A stretch of DNA of 64,000 bases from Thunnus maccoyii (lineage: Eukaryota > Chordata > Actinopteri > Scombriformes > Scombridae): NCBI RefSeq assembly GCF_910596095.1, contig NC_056540.1, positions 24,062,501 through 24,126,500 of the forward strand, given 5' to 3'. The first letter of the stretch is position 1. Every line of letters begins with the position of its first letter. Made by a program: the position numbers and the translations under genes. Below are positions 13,081-25,999 of this stretch, in pieces. The notes below the pieces were generated by a model. That model was not told where the DNA came from, searched no databases, and saw only the letters and a program-made list of their open reading frames with translations.

Positions 13081-13398
13081 GAAAAACATGTGAGCCATTT
13101 AGTTTAAGAATTTTTATTGCAGCAGTAATTTCAGATTGAGACAACGAGCAGTTTTCAAACATAAATTTTGTGTTAATACAATTAAAGACCAAAGATAACA
13201 CTGATATGATAAATATGATAAAGATGATATGTAAGAAAGGCAACAATACTGTGTTATAGACTATGATAGTCCTAATTGTATCAACAATAAAATAATTTTT
13301 TTGAGTAAGGGTTTATATTTAATATTTAGCCAAGATAAAAAAAACAGAACAAAATAATCACAAACAGATGCAAGTGCTCAATATTATCAACAGTATCA

Positions 13399-15277
13399 TC
13401 ATTTAACTTGAGAGTACACACAATCCTCTGAAAAGTCTTTCTTCTTTCTTCCTCTCGTTGCTTTTCTTTCTGAGAAATTCAGTGCAGCGTAGTTCATTCT
13501 GTCATCAGCTTCAGTCTGTGCAGCAAATAAAACAGTTATATATATAAAGTGATATATATACGGTGCCTTTAATGGAATAACAATATATTTTGTTTTGTCA
13601 CTCACAATATCATGTACCTGTTGGCGCAAGTTGTCATGTTGAGCTTCTGAAATAGTGCTTTCCATTCCTAAAGATGAATGAAATCATAAAAATGAAATAT
13701 TTGATAGATAAAGGAACTTAATCTGACTTTTTCGTAAGAGTATAATGTCATAAAATAAAAATCGTAAAGGTGGACATTTTCTTTGATTATTCAGATAAAA
13801 TATGATCAGAGAATTTAATGAGGCACACAAAGGAAAAACAACCTCTATGGAGACTTAAATGTTTGTCTTTTGAATGCATGTTGCTGCTAATGTTCAACAG
13901 TTCATTAATAATATACAATATGACATGATTTTACCCAAGAACCTATACTGTAAAGGTTTGTCCAAACTTGTACATAAAATGTGTAAATAAATTAATATGT
14001 AATACATCAGAACATGTTTTCAATCTAAAAGAAGCATTTAGTTTGTTACAACACTTACCTTTATATTGTTCATGTACTCTTAGACTTCGGTTGCAGATGA
14101 AGACAACATTTGCAGCAACAGAAATGGCCAAGCAGACTATTAATATCACTATTCCAATAAATAGTGAATGTGTTGTTTGCACTAGAAAACAAACCAACAG
14201 GAAAGACTTATCAATGTTGATGTTATCAACATAATTTGAGTATTACTTTCATTATGTACACCATTTCATACCAAGTTCCAGTTTAGTTCCATTTCCAAAT
14301 AATATCTCTCCACATGTGGCCACAGCACAGTAATAAGTCCCATCATCAGAGGAGCTGATGTTTTTAGAGAAACGATAGACACAGCTCTTTGGAGATGAGT
14401 GAATGCCAGTTTTCTTTCTACATTCATCACGGCTACTTCCATCAGTGTAGATGAGGTCTGGATGAGATGCATTTGATCCGGCTCTGAACCAGTAAACACT
14501 GTGTCCTCCTGGACACGTCTTGTTCTCGTATTCAGAGAGGATTGAACACTGGAGAGTCACGGAGTCTCCTGGATGGACTGGATCAGATACTGTCGGCCAC
14601 TGAACAACAGTATAGTTTGATGTCCTTTCAGTGTTTCCTATGCAATGCAAAAATGTCAAAATTTTGAGATCACTTTTGAAAATATAAATTTATGTTTTGT
14701 GATGAAATTGGGGAATTTAGTGACTTAAAGTAAAATAGATCACATTATTACCTTTAACTAACAAATATGTCCCGCTCCATTCAAGATTATTCCACTCTGT
14801 GATTGCACAATGGTACATTCCCTCGTCTTCTTGGGTTGTACTCAAAATGGTCAGGTTACTAAAATTCTTATCAGTTTGTATGTCCAATCTTGTGGAAGAA
14901 AACACATACTGAGGTGTTGTAGATTTATACAGTTGCACAAATGATTTCAGAGTATCACCGGCACTCTGCTTGTACCAGTAAAGACTATGTGTGCTGAAAT
15001 CATAATTACGCAAAGCACATGTCAAGTTTGCAGGTTCACCAGGTTGAACTGTGATCACTGGAATCAGCGTATCTGAATGAAATTAAAATATAAAATACAT
15101 GACATTGTAAATAACTATTATTGTATGATGAAGAAAATGTATTATGCAAAAGGATGATATATGAACCAACCAAATAACATTTCGTTGCAAATTCTTAGTT
15201 GTATACAGAATGCACAGAATTAGATGGTACTTACATCCTTGATGAAGAACAAGCAGTGTTACCCATAACACGATCAT
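13399..15277 (-). CDS. nitr: NITR-B: novel immune-type receptor
   Basis: 343-residue receptor in six coding exons (minus strand): 15277-15235, 15072-14752, 14637-14272, 14181-14059, 13667-13606, 13515-13399. The leader MIVLWVTLLVLHQG is followed by a V domain with LYWYKQ and the YHC cysteine and a CDR3-like AITEWNNLEW. The V domain is two codons shorter than in the paralogues. The I domain has six cysteines and ends CGEILFGNGTKLEL. A neutral membrane segment starts at HSLFIGIVILIVC. The tail has MNYAAL (Tyr314, ITIM-like because Met replaces the usual I/V/L/S at -2) and CVYSQV (Tyr339, Cys at -2). An AATAAA lies at 13,118-13,113. All frames are open and splice sites standard, so it looks functional. 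An inhibitory role is inferred from the tail. Confidence 0.85.
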
Positions 15278-15425
15278 CTTGACATTGTCTCTTGTTAGGA
15301 ACCTTTCTGGTATTTCACTGAGTAAAGGAGGTGATGTAATGTGGCCACGACACTGATTCTCACACTGAGAAATGCATGTGATTGGTTATCACAGAATCTA
15401 GATTCAAAGTGCACTTCCTGTCACA
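15278..15425 (-). promoter_or_regulatory. Putative promoter of NITR-B
   Basis: On the minus strand there is CAGGAAGTGC (15,420-15,411, ETS type) and a CCAAT box ending at 15,381, 104 bp before the ATG. The CRE-like TGACGTGG word found before C, D, E and G reads TAATGTGG here. No TATA box is seen. Confidence 0.5.
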
Positions 15426-15711
15426 TGTGAGGCATATTTCACCTCTCATTCTTCACCATTCACTCAGTCATTTTAATTATAATCTCAAAAATTTTTGATT
15501 TAATGAATTTTTGGAACTCTTCCATTACTGCTCTCATCTTGTAGTGCTTTTCATCTTTGGTCGGCATGTCCAGCTTCTGTCCTCACTCTGCGTGTAGGTG
15601 CACAGCTCTGCAGCGAGCTAAACACACTTTTAACAGTGGTTGAAGACAGGAGTGGCCTGTGAGGATTTTACTGGAACAAACTGTGAAAAAACAGTATCAG
15701 AAAGAAAATTC

Positions 15712-16733
15712 AATTAAAGCTGCAAGCAGCGATAAACGGGTCCTCGTACCTCACGTGCAGTGGAGGGAGCGGCAGCCGTTGTATCACTACTGGAGGACGG
15801 TTGACACAGCTCTGAATTGTCAGGATTATCGGACACTTTGTGAATGGGTAAAATATTATTTCCTGTGTGCAGTATTTGGCGCTGGAGATGACATATTGTA
15901 AATTGTGTATACAGTTGAGGAACTATGTGTCACTTAGGCTTCACTTCCTGTTGCCTGTAGACAATACTACATAAGTGAAATATTAATGCATCAATACATT
16001 TACCTGATGAAAACTGACATGGATATACATTTTAATGAATATCGGACATTGCATGTAAGAGATAACTATCAGTTTCTGTGTCCACTATGTAGTGCTAGAG
16101 AACACCCACTAATTATATGTCATGTTGTTGTATATCATGTGGAGACCACACCATATAAATTTCATGTAAAATGGATGATGTTAGTCACATAAGGTTGACT
16201 TACTGTTGTCAGTAGGTGGTGCTATGACTATAATTCAATATTGACATGTAGATGTGTTCAGGTCTGGACTCTTATCAAGCATGAGGATTTTGTGGCAGAT
16301 TGGACAATGTAAAGTGGAGTTACAACAACTTCCTGTTTCATATTTTGGGCAAAATTGACTGGCACGCCACACCAAAAATCTTCCATGAAAATTCAAAAGC
16401 TTTGCAATTTGGCGTCACAAAGTTCTTTAGATGTCACCTACCAAATTTGAAGTCGTTCAGGTGAATTCTCTCAGAGGAGTTCATTAAAGTACAACCCCTG
16501 TAAATGGCTTCACTTTGCAAAAGAATTGCACAGTAAATTCAAATGTCTGACTTCCTGTTGGACTTAGGTTATGGCTCCAAGAGGCTTTTTTTAAAGTCTG
16601 GTACATCTGCGTACCAAATTTTGGACATCTATGTCAAATTTAAAGGTGGGGGTGTCCTCGAGCCATTTTGCCACACCCAGACCCAAGAACTATATCAGAT
16701 ATCAAGTTATGCCACTTCATGCTCGGGTCCTAA
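15712..16733 (+). repeat. Fish-wide dispersed repeat (ATTAAAGCTGCAAGCAGCG family), copy 1
   Basis: It starts AATTAAAGCTGCAAGCAGCG and ends GGGTCCTAA. It lies at a site that is empty in the 5' flanks of F, G and H (compare 56,365-56,385 and 62,855-62,875). Compared with the E copy, about 90 bp near the right end are missing. The repeat is familiar from percomorph genomes, but I cannot assign its superfamily. It has no credible coding content. Confidence 0.65.
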
Positions 16734-17142
16734 TGATATTGATTACAAATCAGAAAAAGATAAGATACCATAAACAAGTGTCTGACTGAACGTACTGTCA
16801 AGATGAACTAGTACAGAAACAAGAAAACTGGATTGGATGGACTGGATGTATGATGACACAAAGCATCATTAGTACACATCAACTTTAAAGAGGGTATAAT
16901 CGATCTTGTGTCAAACAATTTGCCATGTGAGAGGCATCACTCGTACTGATGAATCTTCTGTGCACCTCGGCCTTACAGGGTTTTATAATGAGTTTAGGTT
17001 ATTGTTTAAATGTCTGACTTGTATCTTTTCAGTTTTGATTCACTCGCTGTTCTCATTGCGCCATTTTCAGCTGCAGTATTCTGCAAAAAAGCAATAAAAA
17101 CCTAATGTGTACTACCTGCTCAGCACTAAGTGACAAACAGAC
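16734..17142. repeat. Distal 5' flank of the NITR-B unit
   Basis: The stretch from GATATTGATTAC onward is shared with the distal 5' flanks of C (27,025-27,420), E (42,648-43,100) and, partly, G and H. It is part of the duplicated unit. No gene was seen. Confidence 0.55.
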
Positions 17143-19917
17143 ACAGTTAGCAACTGGTGATCATAGTGGAGCATTTAGCAGCCAAAGAATCTGATCTTTC
17201 CCTCAGGAGTTGGTCGAGATGAGAAACAGAGCTAAAAGAGAGTGAATATTGGACTTACATTCCCCATGAATCCAGAAACATGACTCCAGATGAATGATAA
17301 TGTTGCTCTGTAACTGCTGGATGTGTAAATAAGCAACTAGCTGACAAGTTCACCATATCAACTCAAAGTTATTACAGGAACTTTTAACTGGTTATGAAAC
17401 AGTCTCATGATGCCTCTGATGCTTCTTTATGACCTACAGTGAGAAGATGACTATTTTTATACAGTTATTCTAAATGCCTGCCACCAGGTCAGATTCCCCA
17501 TGAAATCAGATGAAATGCTTTATGGCACGCAGACTGGAAGAGCCTATGTTTACATTACACATAGCATTGTAGTATGAGGGAGTACAAAGACCTTACGGGG
17601 ACATGGGGAGGAAATTTCTCTTCATTTGATAATGTTAAAAGTAAAGTTAGACTTATTGTCAATTGCTCGACTCATTTTAAAAAAGACGAGAGAAAAAGAG
17701 AGAGAGTGTGATTGAGCTGAAAGCACAAACAGAGAGAGAGAGCAGCGGTGGTTGAGCAAGCTAGAGAGTGAATGAAGAGAGCGTTTGGCGGTGTAGTGAG
17801 AACAATGGACTGAATCTGAGAAATAAAACGTTATCTTCTCATTGTTTCACAGGGGTAACGTTATAAAGCACAGATAAACACGCCAACACCTCCACACAAC
17901 CCTTTGGGAAGGTTGCAACCTTATGTGTAACCTAGGTGTATGAACGGTACTAAAACAAAGTTTACTTTGTTTCACCATCTTCATATTACAATTATTGATC
18001 TTACATAGCCACAAATAGATACATTACCTCATCGCTATGCATCCTGTAAACAGAAGTGTTTAAGAATGAAAAATAGTATTAAAAATAAGTAGCATCTTTC
18101 TTTCACTGGCATCCAAGACAAATACATGCACTAATCAAGTTCTTATGACACAAGGAGATGGTGCTCATGGGAAATGCAGTCTTCATTCCAAGAAAACACT
18201 ACCACTTTTGTCTACAGGGGCCGCTAAAATCAACACAAAATGAAAGTTCATTGTAGTAACTTTAAAATGTGATGATATGTCAATGTTGTGTTCATAGCTT
18301 GTTTCCAGTATTGACTGAGAGCACTGCAGCCGGCAGCCTTGAAATGGGCTGTAATGTGATCCGACAGGGCAATAGCGGCCCGTGAATGTACGTCCACTAA
18401 AAGTGCTTGTTTTTGTCACTGACAGGCTCAGATTGTTATTGTAAGTGTGACAACATTACGGAAAGGACCACACAGAGAAATAAAACGTTTTTATTTACCG
18501 TTTGCTTGATCCAGTCTGTTTGTTATTGTGTCAAACCAAGTCTCACTCAAGGAGAAGTCTTGTTCTGAAATCTTGCAAGAGTTGAGTTGTTGTCGAAATC
18601 AACTAAAGTTGATTCAGTCATGACGGAGTTGGAGAGAGGAGTGCTGGGAAGAATTTGTTGTGTTGGAGTACAGAAAGCAGAGCTTAGTGTTATCTAAAAG
18701 ATTTTCAAAGTCATGGCTGAATATTTAGCTGATTTTGATAATAACTCAACTCCAGAAGCGTTCAGAGCTAGTTGAGTCCTGGGCTTTTGACTTGCAGGGA
18801 GCATTTCTACATCCGTTAACCCTCTAAAACCTACACAGACAAAGAAGCGCCTGGACATATTTTTTTTTCCAACTCTGAGCTTATTCTTTCAGTGAGTATC
18901 AAGTGTTATACATCATATGATTCAGGGGAACCTACCCTTTCTTTCTGGTGCAGTGTAAAGTCACCATCATGCATTACCTTTGTGTGAGAATATCATATAT
19001 AGTAAAAAAAGAAAAACGCCCAGTGAAAAAACTTGTGTTTTGTTGTTTTGTTCTTTATAGTCAATCAGGGAATTTTTTTCAATGTGAAAAGTGCTATTTA
19101 GGTGTTTTGGAGCTCGATGTCAAGTTCACTCAAATTCTGAATAATGTAAGAAAAACACCCTTCGGGGGCTCCATAGAAAGTACAGAGGAAAACACAAGGC
19201 ATTATCAGGAACCATGTCCTTACAGGTTCTTAAAAGTCCAGGTTATGGGAAAGTCCAGGTTATGGGGTTGTTAGGGTCCCACAATATAATAGACCTGTTA
19301 GATTTTCATATGTAGAGACTTTGTCAAGGCTATTCCCAGCAAAGGAGGAGAACTAGTGATGGACCTGAACAGCAGGTCAGAAAAACTAAGTAACTGATTA
19401 AAATTTGGGTAAACCCAAACAACTAAAAGGCCACTTTTGCATTGTCAGCATGACAATTAGGAAAAACTATACATCATGACCAAGATGATGATTTCATATG
19501 GGAAACTGAATTTTCTAAAGTTAGCATGGAGAATTGTATAGCTTATCGTGTGGACTACAGTGTAAAATAAATCAGAAAATTTTGACATTATTAAAGTGAG
19601 ACTTCAGCTTACTGACAGAAAGGAGGAATAGAGCAATAGATGATTAGGGTCAAACATTTGGGTTAGGCAATATTTCATCAGCCTTATACTTTGAGGCCAA
19701 AATAGACATAAAGCAGATGGGAGGTTTGTTATGGCACGAGTAGGCTGGAAGGACTACAGCCTCTGTGGTTGCGTAGATTAAAGGTGGGGATGTGCTTGAT
19801 GAGGCTACGAGTGGGAGGCAGAGCTTTGTTCAGGCTGTTCTCAGCAGGAAGGAAGACGTAGTGACGGACGGATTCATCTGATCCAGACACGATGAGTCTA
19901 ACTGTGACATGACGGTC
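17143..19917. repeat. R block, tandem copy 1
   Basis: About 2.8 kb that is repeated almost immediately at 19,977-22,770 in the same orientation with few differences. It contains a (GA)-rich tract near 17,690-17,750 whose surroundings resemble the inner part of the MITE at 52,684-53,314, so an older MITE relative is embedded. The right edge breaks off abruptly at 19,917, where copy 2 continues. It carries no receptor gene, so this R block has lost or never had its partner. Confidence 0.75.
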
Positions 19918-19976
19918 TTTGAGCACCATTAGCACCTCAAAAATGCTAAAAGTAAATGACCAAATGACAAACAGAT

Positions 19977-22900
19977 ACAGTTAGCAACTAGCTGGTGATC
20001 ATAGTTGGGCATTTAGCTGCAAAAGAGCAAGATGTTTCCCTCAGGAGTTGGTTGAGATGAAAAACAGAGCTAAAAGATAGTCAATATTGGACTTACATTC
20101 ACCAGGTGTCCAAAAACATGATTCCAGATGAATGATAATGTTGCTTAGTAACTGCTGGATGTGTAAATAAGCAGCTAGCTAACAAGTTCACCATATCAAC
20201 TTAAAGTTACTACAGGAACTTTTAACTGGTTATGAAACAGTCTCATGATGCCTCTGATGCTTCTTTATGACCTACAGTGAGAAGATGGCTATTTTTATAC
20301 AGTTATTCTAAATGCCTGCCACCAGGTCAGATTCCCCGCGAAATCAGATGAAATGTTTTATGGCACGCAGACTGGAAGAGCCTATGTTTACATTACACGT
20401 AGCATTGTAGCATGAGGGAGTACAGAGACCTTACGGGGACATGGGGAGGAAATTTTTCTTCATTTGATAATGTTAAAAGTAAAGTTAGACTTATTGTCAA
20501 TTGCTCGACTCATTTTAAAAAAGACGAGAGAAAAAGAGAGAGAGTGTGATTGAGCTGAAAGCACAAACAGAGAGAGAGAGCAGCGGTGGTTGAGCAAGCT
20601 AGAGAGTGAATGAAGAGAGCGTTTGGCAGTGTAGTGAGAACAATGGATTGAATCTGAGAAATAAAACGTTATTTTCTCATGTTGTTTCACGGGGGTAACA
20701 TTATAAAGCACAGATAAACACGCCAACACCTCCACACAACCCTTTGGGAAGGTTGCAATGCAATGCAGCCTTACGTGTAACCTAGGTGTATGAACGGTAC
20801 TAAAACAAAGTTTACTTTGTTTCACCATCTTCATATTACAATTATTGATCTTACATAGCTACAAATAGATACATTACCTCATCGCTATGCATCCTGTAAA
20901 CAGAAGTGTTTAAGAATGAAAAATAGTGTTAAAAATAAGTAGCATCTTTCTTTCACTCGCATCCAAGACAAATACATGCACTAATCAAGTTCTTATGACA
21001 CAAGGAGATGGTGCTCATGGGAAATGCAGTCTTCATTCTAAGAAAACACCACCACTTTTGTCTACAGGGGCCGCTAAAATCAACACAAAATGAAAGTTCA
21101 TTGTAGTAACTTTAAAATGTGATGATATGTCAATGTTGTGTTCATAGCTTGTTTCCAGTATTGACTGAGAGCACTGCAGCCGGCAGCCTTGAAATGGGCT
21201 GTAATGTGATCCGACAGGGCAATAGCGGCCCGTGAATGTACATCCACTAAAAGTGCTTGTTTTTGTCACTGACAGGCTCAGATTGTTATTATAAGTGTGA
21301 CAACATTATGGAAAGGGCCACACAGAGAAATAAAATGTTTTTATTTACTGTTTGCTTGATCCAGTCTGTTTGTTATTGTGTCAAACCAAGTCTCACTCAA
21401 GGAGAAGTCTTGTTCTGAAATCTTGCAAGAGTTGAGTTGTTGTCGAAATCAACTAAATATTCAGTCATGACGGAGTTGGAGAGAGGAGTGCTGGGAAGAA
21501 TTTGTTGTGTTGGAGTACAGAAAGCAGAGCTTAGTGTTATCTAAAAGATTTTCAAAGTCATGGCTGAATATTTAGCTGATTTTGATAACAACTCAACTCC
21601 AGAAGCATTCAGAGCTGGTTGAGTCCTGGGCTTTTGACTTGCAGGGAGCATTTCTACATCCGTTAACCCTCTAAAACCTACACAGACAAAGAAGCGCCTG
21701 GACATATTTTTTTTTCCAACTCTGAGCTTATTCTTTCAGTGAATATCAAGTGCTATACATCATATGATTCAGGGGAACCTACCCTTTCCTTCTGCTGAAG
21801 TGTAAAGTCACCATCATGCATTACATTTGTGTGAGAATATCATATATAGTAAAAAAAGAAAAATGCCCAGTGAAAAAACTTGTTTTGTTGAACAACTTTA
21901 TAGTCAATCAGGGAATTTTTTTCAATGTGAAAAGTGCTATTTAGGTGTTTTGGAGCACGATGTCAATTTCACTCAAATTCTGAATAATGTAAGAAAAACA
22001 CCCTTCGGGGGCTCCATAGAAAGTACAGAGGAAAACACAAGGCATTATCAGGAACCATGTCCTTACAGGTTCTTAAAAGTCCAGGTTATGGGAAAGTCCA
22101 GGTTATGGGGTTGTTAGGGTCCCACAATGTAATAGACCTGTTAGATTTTCATATGTAGAGACTTTGTCAAGGCTATTCCCATCAAAGGAGGAGAACTAGT
22201 GATGGACCTGAACAGCAGGTCAGAAAAACTAAGCAACTGGTTAAAATTTGGATAAACCCAAACAACTAGAAGGCAATTTTTGCGTTGTCAGCATGACAAT
22301 TAGGAAAAACTATACATCATGACCACGATGATGATTTCATATGGGAAACTGAATTTTCTAAAGTTAGCATGGAGAATTGTATAGCTTATCGTGTGGACTA
22401 CAGTGTGAAATAAATCAGAAAATTTTGACATTATTAAAGTGAGACTTCAGCTTACTGACAGAAAGGAGGAATAGAGCAATAGATTATTAGGGTTGAACAT
22501 TTGGGTTAGACAATATTTCATCAGCCTTATACTTTGAGGCCAAAATAGACATAAAGCAGATGGGAGGTTTGTTATGGCACGAGTAGGCTGGAAGGACTAC
22601 AGCCTCTGTGGTTGCGTAGACTAAAGGTGGGGATGTGCTTGATGAGGCTACAAGTGGGAGGCAGAGCTTTGTTCAGGCTGTTATCAGCAGGAAGGAAGAC
22701 GTAGTGACGGACGGATTCATCTGATCCAGACACGATGAGTCTAACTGTGCCATGACAGTCAAACAGGAATGTCTGACTGAAAGATGTTGGCCTGACATTG
22801 AGTTTTTTATCTGTTGTGGGAACATTTGAGGACATGAAGTCTGAGTGGGCCATTTCTAAACCTGCAAAGATGGCTGCTCAGATCTGAGGCGACCAAGTTC

Positions 22901-23230
22901 CTCACTTCCACTTCACTATTCATTCTGTTTGCCAAAGAATTTGTGGGCCAAAAACAATTAGCTAAAGAGGCTAAAATGGAAAACTCTTTTAGAGTTATGA
23001 AGCAGGGAGGATGTCTGCAGGTCCATAAACAGTATTAAAATGTCTTAAACTGAAATGTGAAAGTAGTATTAATTGATTAATTTGACTTAAATATGAAACC
23101 ATGACTTCTTAATTTTAACATTAGCACTTGATCTGGTACATGTTTTAATAGGAAACAAGTTTACTTATTTTCATGTTGCAATAGTGAATGTGTTTCAGAC
23201 TCAAAACACAGTTAATATTACACATGGAAA
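19977..23230. repeat. R block, tandem copy 2 (3' flank of NITR-C)
   Basis: The most complete R copy. It runs from ACAGTTAGCAACTAGCTGG through CAGGGGCCGCTAAAATCAAC (21,066) and CACCCTTCGGGGGCTCC (21,999) to the receptor 3' end. The recurring minus-strand frame is at 22,572-22,853. No functional gene was recognised. Confidence 0.75.
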
Positions 23231-23565
23231 GCATTTGAGCCATTTACTTTAAGAATTTTTATTGCAGCAGTAATTTCACAGTAACACAACGATTAGTTTT
23301 CAAATACAAAATTTTGTGTTAACACAATTAAAGACCAAAGATAACATTGATATGATAAAGATGATAAAGATGATATGTAAGAAAGGCAACAATAATATGT
23401 TCTAGACTATGATAGTCCTAATTGTGTCAACAATAAAGTAATTTTTTTGAGTAAGGGTTAATATTTAATATTTAGCCAAGATAAAAAAAATACAACAAAA
23501 CAATCACAAACAGATGCAAGTGCTCAATATTATCAACAATATCATCATTTAACTTGAGAGTACAA

Positions 23566-23632
23566 GTAAACTGGGAATCGTTAAGCAGAAACGGAATCAG
23601 AATTGATAAAATTCAGACGATACTCAACCGTA
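23566..23632. mobile_element. 67-bp hAT terminal remnant inside the last coding exon of NITR-C
   Basis: The remnant ends in ACTCAACCGTA, the inverted end of the hAT element at 59,557-60,560. It is flanked by GAGTACAA (23,558-23,565) and GAGTACAC (23,633-23,640), an 8-bp duplication with one later change. The inner part and the other end of the element are gone. It supplies the last 15-16 codons and the stop of NITR-C. Confidence 0.8.
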
Positions 23633-25545
23633 GAGTACACACAGTCCTCTGAAAACTCTTTCTTCTTTCTTCCTCTCGTTGCTTTTCTTTCTGAGAAATT
23701 CAGTGCAGCGTAGTTCATTCTGTCATCAACTTCAGTCTGTGCAGCAAATAAAATGGTTATATATATAAAGTGATATATATACGGTGTCTTTAATGGAATA
23801 ACAATACATTAAATTTTGTTTTTTCACTCACAATATCATGTACCGCTTGACGCAAGTTGTCATGTCGAGCTTCTGAAATAGTGCTTTCCATTCCTACAAA
23901 TGAATTAAATCATAAAAATAAGTATTTGATAGATAAAGGAACTTAATCTGACTTTTTAGTAAGAGTATAATGTCATAAAATAAAAATCGTAAAAGTGGAC
24001 ATTTTCTTTGATTATTCATATAAAATATAGTCAGAGAATTTAATTTTTTACATAAAGGAAAAACAACCTCTATGAAGATTTAAATGTTTGTCTTTTGAAT
24101 GCATGTTGCTGCTGTTGTTCAAAAGTTCAATAATAATATACAATATGACATAATTTTACCCAAGAACATATACTGTAAAGGTTTGTCCAAACTTGAACAT
24201 AAAATGTATAAATAAATGAATATGTCATACATCAGAACATGTTTTCAATCTAACAGAAGCATTTAGTTTGTACAACACTTACCTTTATATTGTTCACGTA
24301 CTCTTAGACTTCGGTTGCAGATGAAGACGACATTTGCAACAACAGAAATGGTCAAACAGACTATTAATATCACTATTCCAATAAATAGTGAATGTGTTGT
24401 TTGCACTAGAAAACAAACCAACAGGAAAGACTTATCAATGTTGATGTTATCAACATAATTTGAGTAATACTTTCATTACTGAACACTAAATCATACCAAG
24501 TTCCAGTTTAGTTCCATTTCCAAATAATATCTCTCCACATGTGGCCACCGCACAGTAATAAGTCCCAGCATCAGAGGAGATGATGTTTTTAGAGAAGCGA
24601 TAGACACAGCTCTTTGGAGACGAGTGAATGCCAGTTTTCTTTCTACATTCATCACGACTTCCATCAGTGTAGATGAAGTCTGGATGAGATGCATCTGATC
24701 CGGCTCTGAACCAGTAAACACTGTGTCCTCCTGGACACGTCTTGTTCTTGTAGTCAGAGAGGACTGAACACTGGAGAGTCACAGAGTCTCCTGGACGTAC
24801 TGGATCAGATACTGTTGGCCACTGAACAACAGTATAGTTTGATGTCCTTTCAGTGTTTCCTATGCAATGTAAAACTATGTTAAAAATTAGAGACCTTCAC
24901 ACACATTTTGAAAACTGGTATTGAAGTATATCTCAAACATTAATTCAAATTTTGTAATGAAATTGGGAAATTTAGCGACACTTAAAAGTTAAAGTAAAAT
25001 AGATCACATTATTACCTTTTACTAACAAATATGTCCCGTTCCATTTAGCATTAATCCAGTCCGTGATTCCACAATGGTACATTCCCTCGTCTTCTTGGGT
25101 TGTCCTCAAAATGGTCAGGTTACTAAAATTCTTTTCAGTATGTACGTTCAATCTCGTGGAATTAAACTCTGGTTCATACTGAGGTGTTGTAGATTTATAC
25201 AGTTTCACAATTAATTTCAGAGTATCACCGGCACTCTGCTTGTACCAGTAGAGTTGTTTAGTGTTTAAATCATGATTATGCAAAGTACATCCCAAGGTTG
25301 CAGGTTCACCAGGTTGAACTGTGATCACTGGAATCAGTGAATCTGAATGAAGTGAAAATATAGAATACACATTGTAAATAACAATTATTGTATGATGTAC
25401 AAAATGTATTATGCAAAAAGCTGATATATGAACCTCCAAACATCTTGTAGAAATGCAAATTCTTAGTTGTATACAGAATGCACAGAATTAGATGGTACTT
25501 ACATCCTTGATGAAGAACAAGCAGTGTTACCCATAACACGATCAT
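23581..25545 (-). CDS. nitr: NITR-C: novel immune-type receptor with transposon-derived C-terminus
   Basis: 357-residue receptor; coding exons (minus): 25545-25503, 25342-25016, 24859-24497, 24405-24283, 23893-23832, 23736-23581. V domain: Cys33, LYWYKQ 45-50, NFSNLT 86-91 (two N-glycosylation sites), Cys105, CDR3-like GITDWINAKW. I domain about 125-245, with six cysteines (154, 165, 195, 208, 226, 231) and J-like FGNGTKL at 236-242; it is one codon shorter than its paralogues at DGSRDEC. Membrane segment about 250-274, uncharged. Tail: MNYAAL (Tyr315) and CVYSTV (Tyr340). After YST the frame runs into the remnant of a hAT transposon end, so the usual QVK* is replaced by TVEYRLNFINSDSVSA*. 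The Val at +3 of the second motif is kept. The frame is intact otherwise. Confidence 0.83.
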
Positions 25546-25690
25546 CTTCACATTGTCTCTTGTTAGGAACCTTTCTGGTATTTCACTGAGTAAAGGAGGT
25601 GATGTGACGTGGCCACGACACTGAATGTCACACTGAGAAATGTATGTGATTGGTTATCACCGAATCTAGATTCAAAGACAAACTTCCTGT
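25546..25690 (-). promoter_or_regulatory. Putative promoter of NITR-C
   Basis: Minus strand: an ETS-type CAGGAAGTT (25,689-25,681), a CCAAT box ending at 25,649 (104 bp from the ATG) and a CRE-like TGACGTGG near 25,605-25,612. Confidence 0.5.
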
Positions 25691-25999
25691 CACATTGATC
25701 TTATCCTGGTCTTTGTGAAGCACATTTCACCTCTCATTGTTCACCATTCACTCAGTTATTTTAATTATAATCTCAAAGATTTTTGATTTTATGAATTTTG
25801 GGAACTTTTCCATTACTGCTCTCATCTTGTAGTGCTTTTCATCTTTGGTCAGCATGTCCAGATTCTGTACTCACTCTGCATGTAGGTGCACAGCTCTGCA
25901 GCGAGCTAAACACACTTCCAACAGTGGTTGAAGACAGGAGTGGCCTGTGAGGATTTTACTGGAACAAACTGTGAAAAAACAGTATCAGAAAGAAAATTC

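Noticed and set aside
14320-14335. CACAGTA words in the I-domain exons, resembling a V(D)J recombination heptamer next to a J-like motif.
   Set aside because: They are the reverse of the codons for YYC and lie inside an uninterrupted exon, with no nonamer. NITR J-like motifs are germline-joined.
18183-18419. Open frame of 78 codons, repeated at 21,033-21,269.
   Set aside because: It is a chance frame in R-block DNA, with no splice context or known domain.
24491-24721. 77-codon frames (MFTGSEPDQMHLIQTSS type) overlapping every I-domain exon.
   Set aside because: They are shifted-frame shadows of the conserved I-domain exon.
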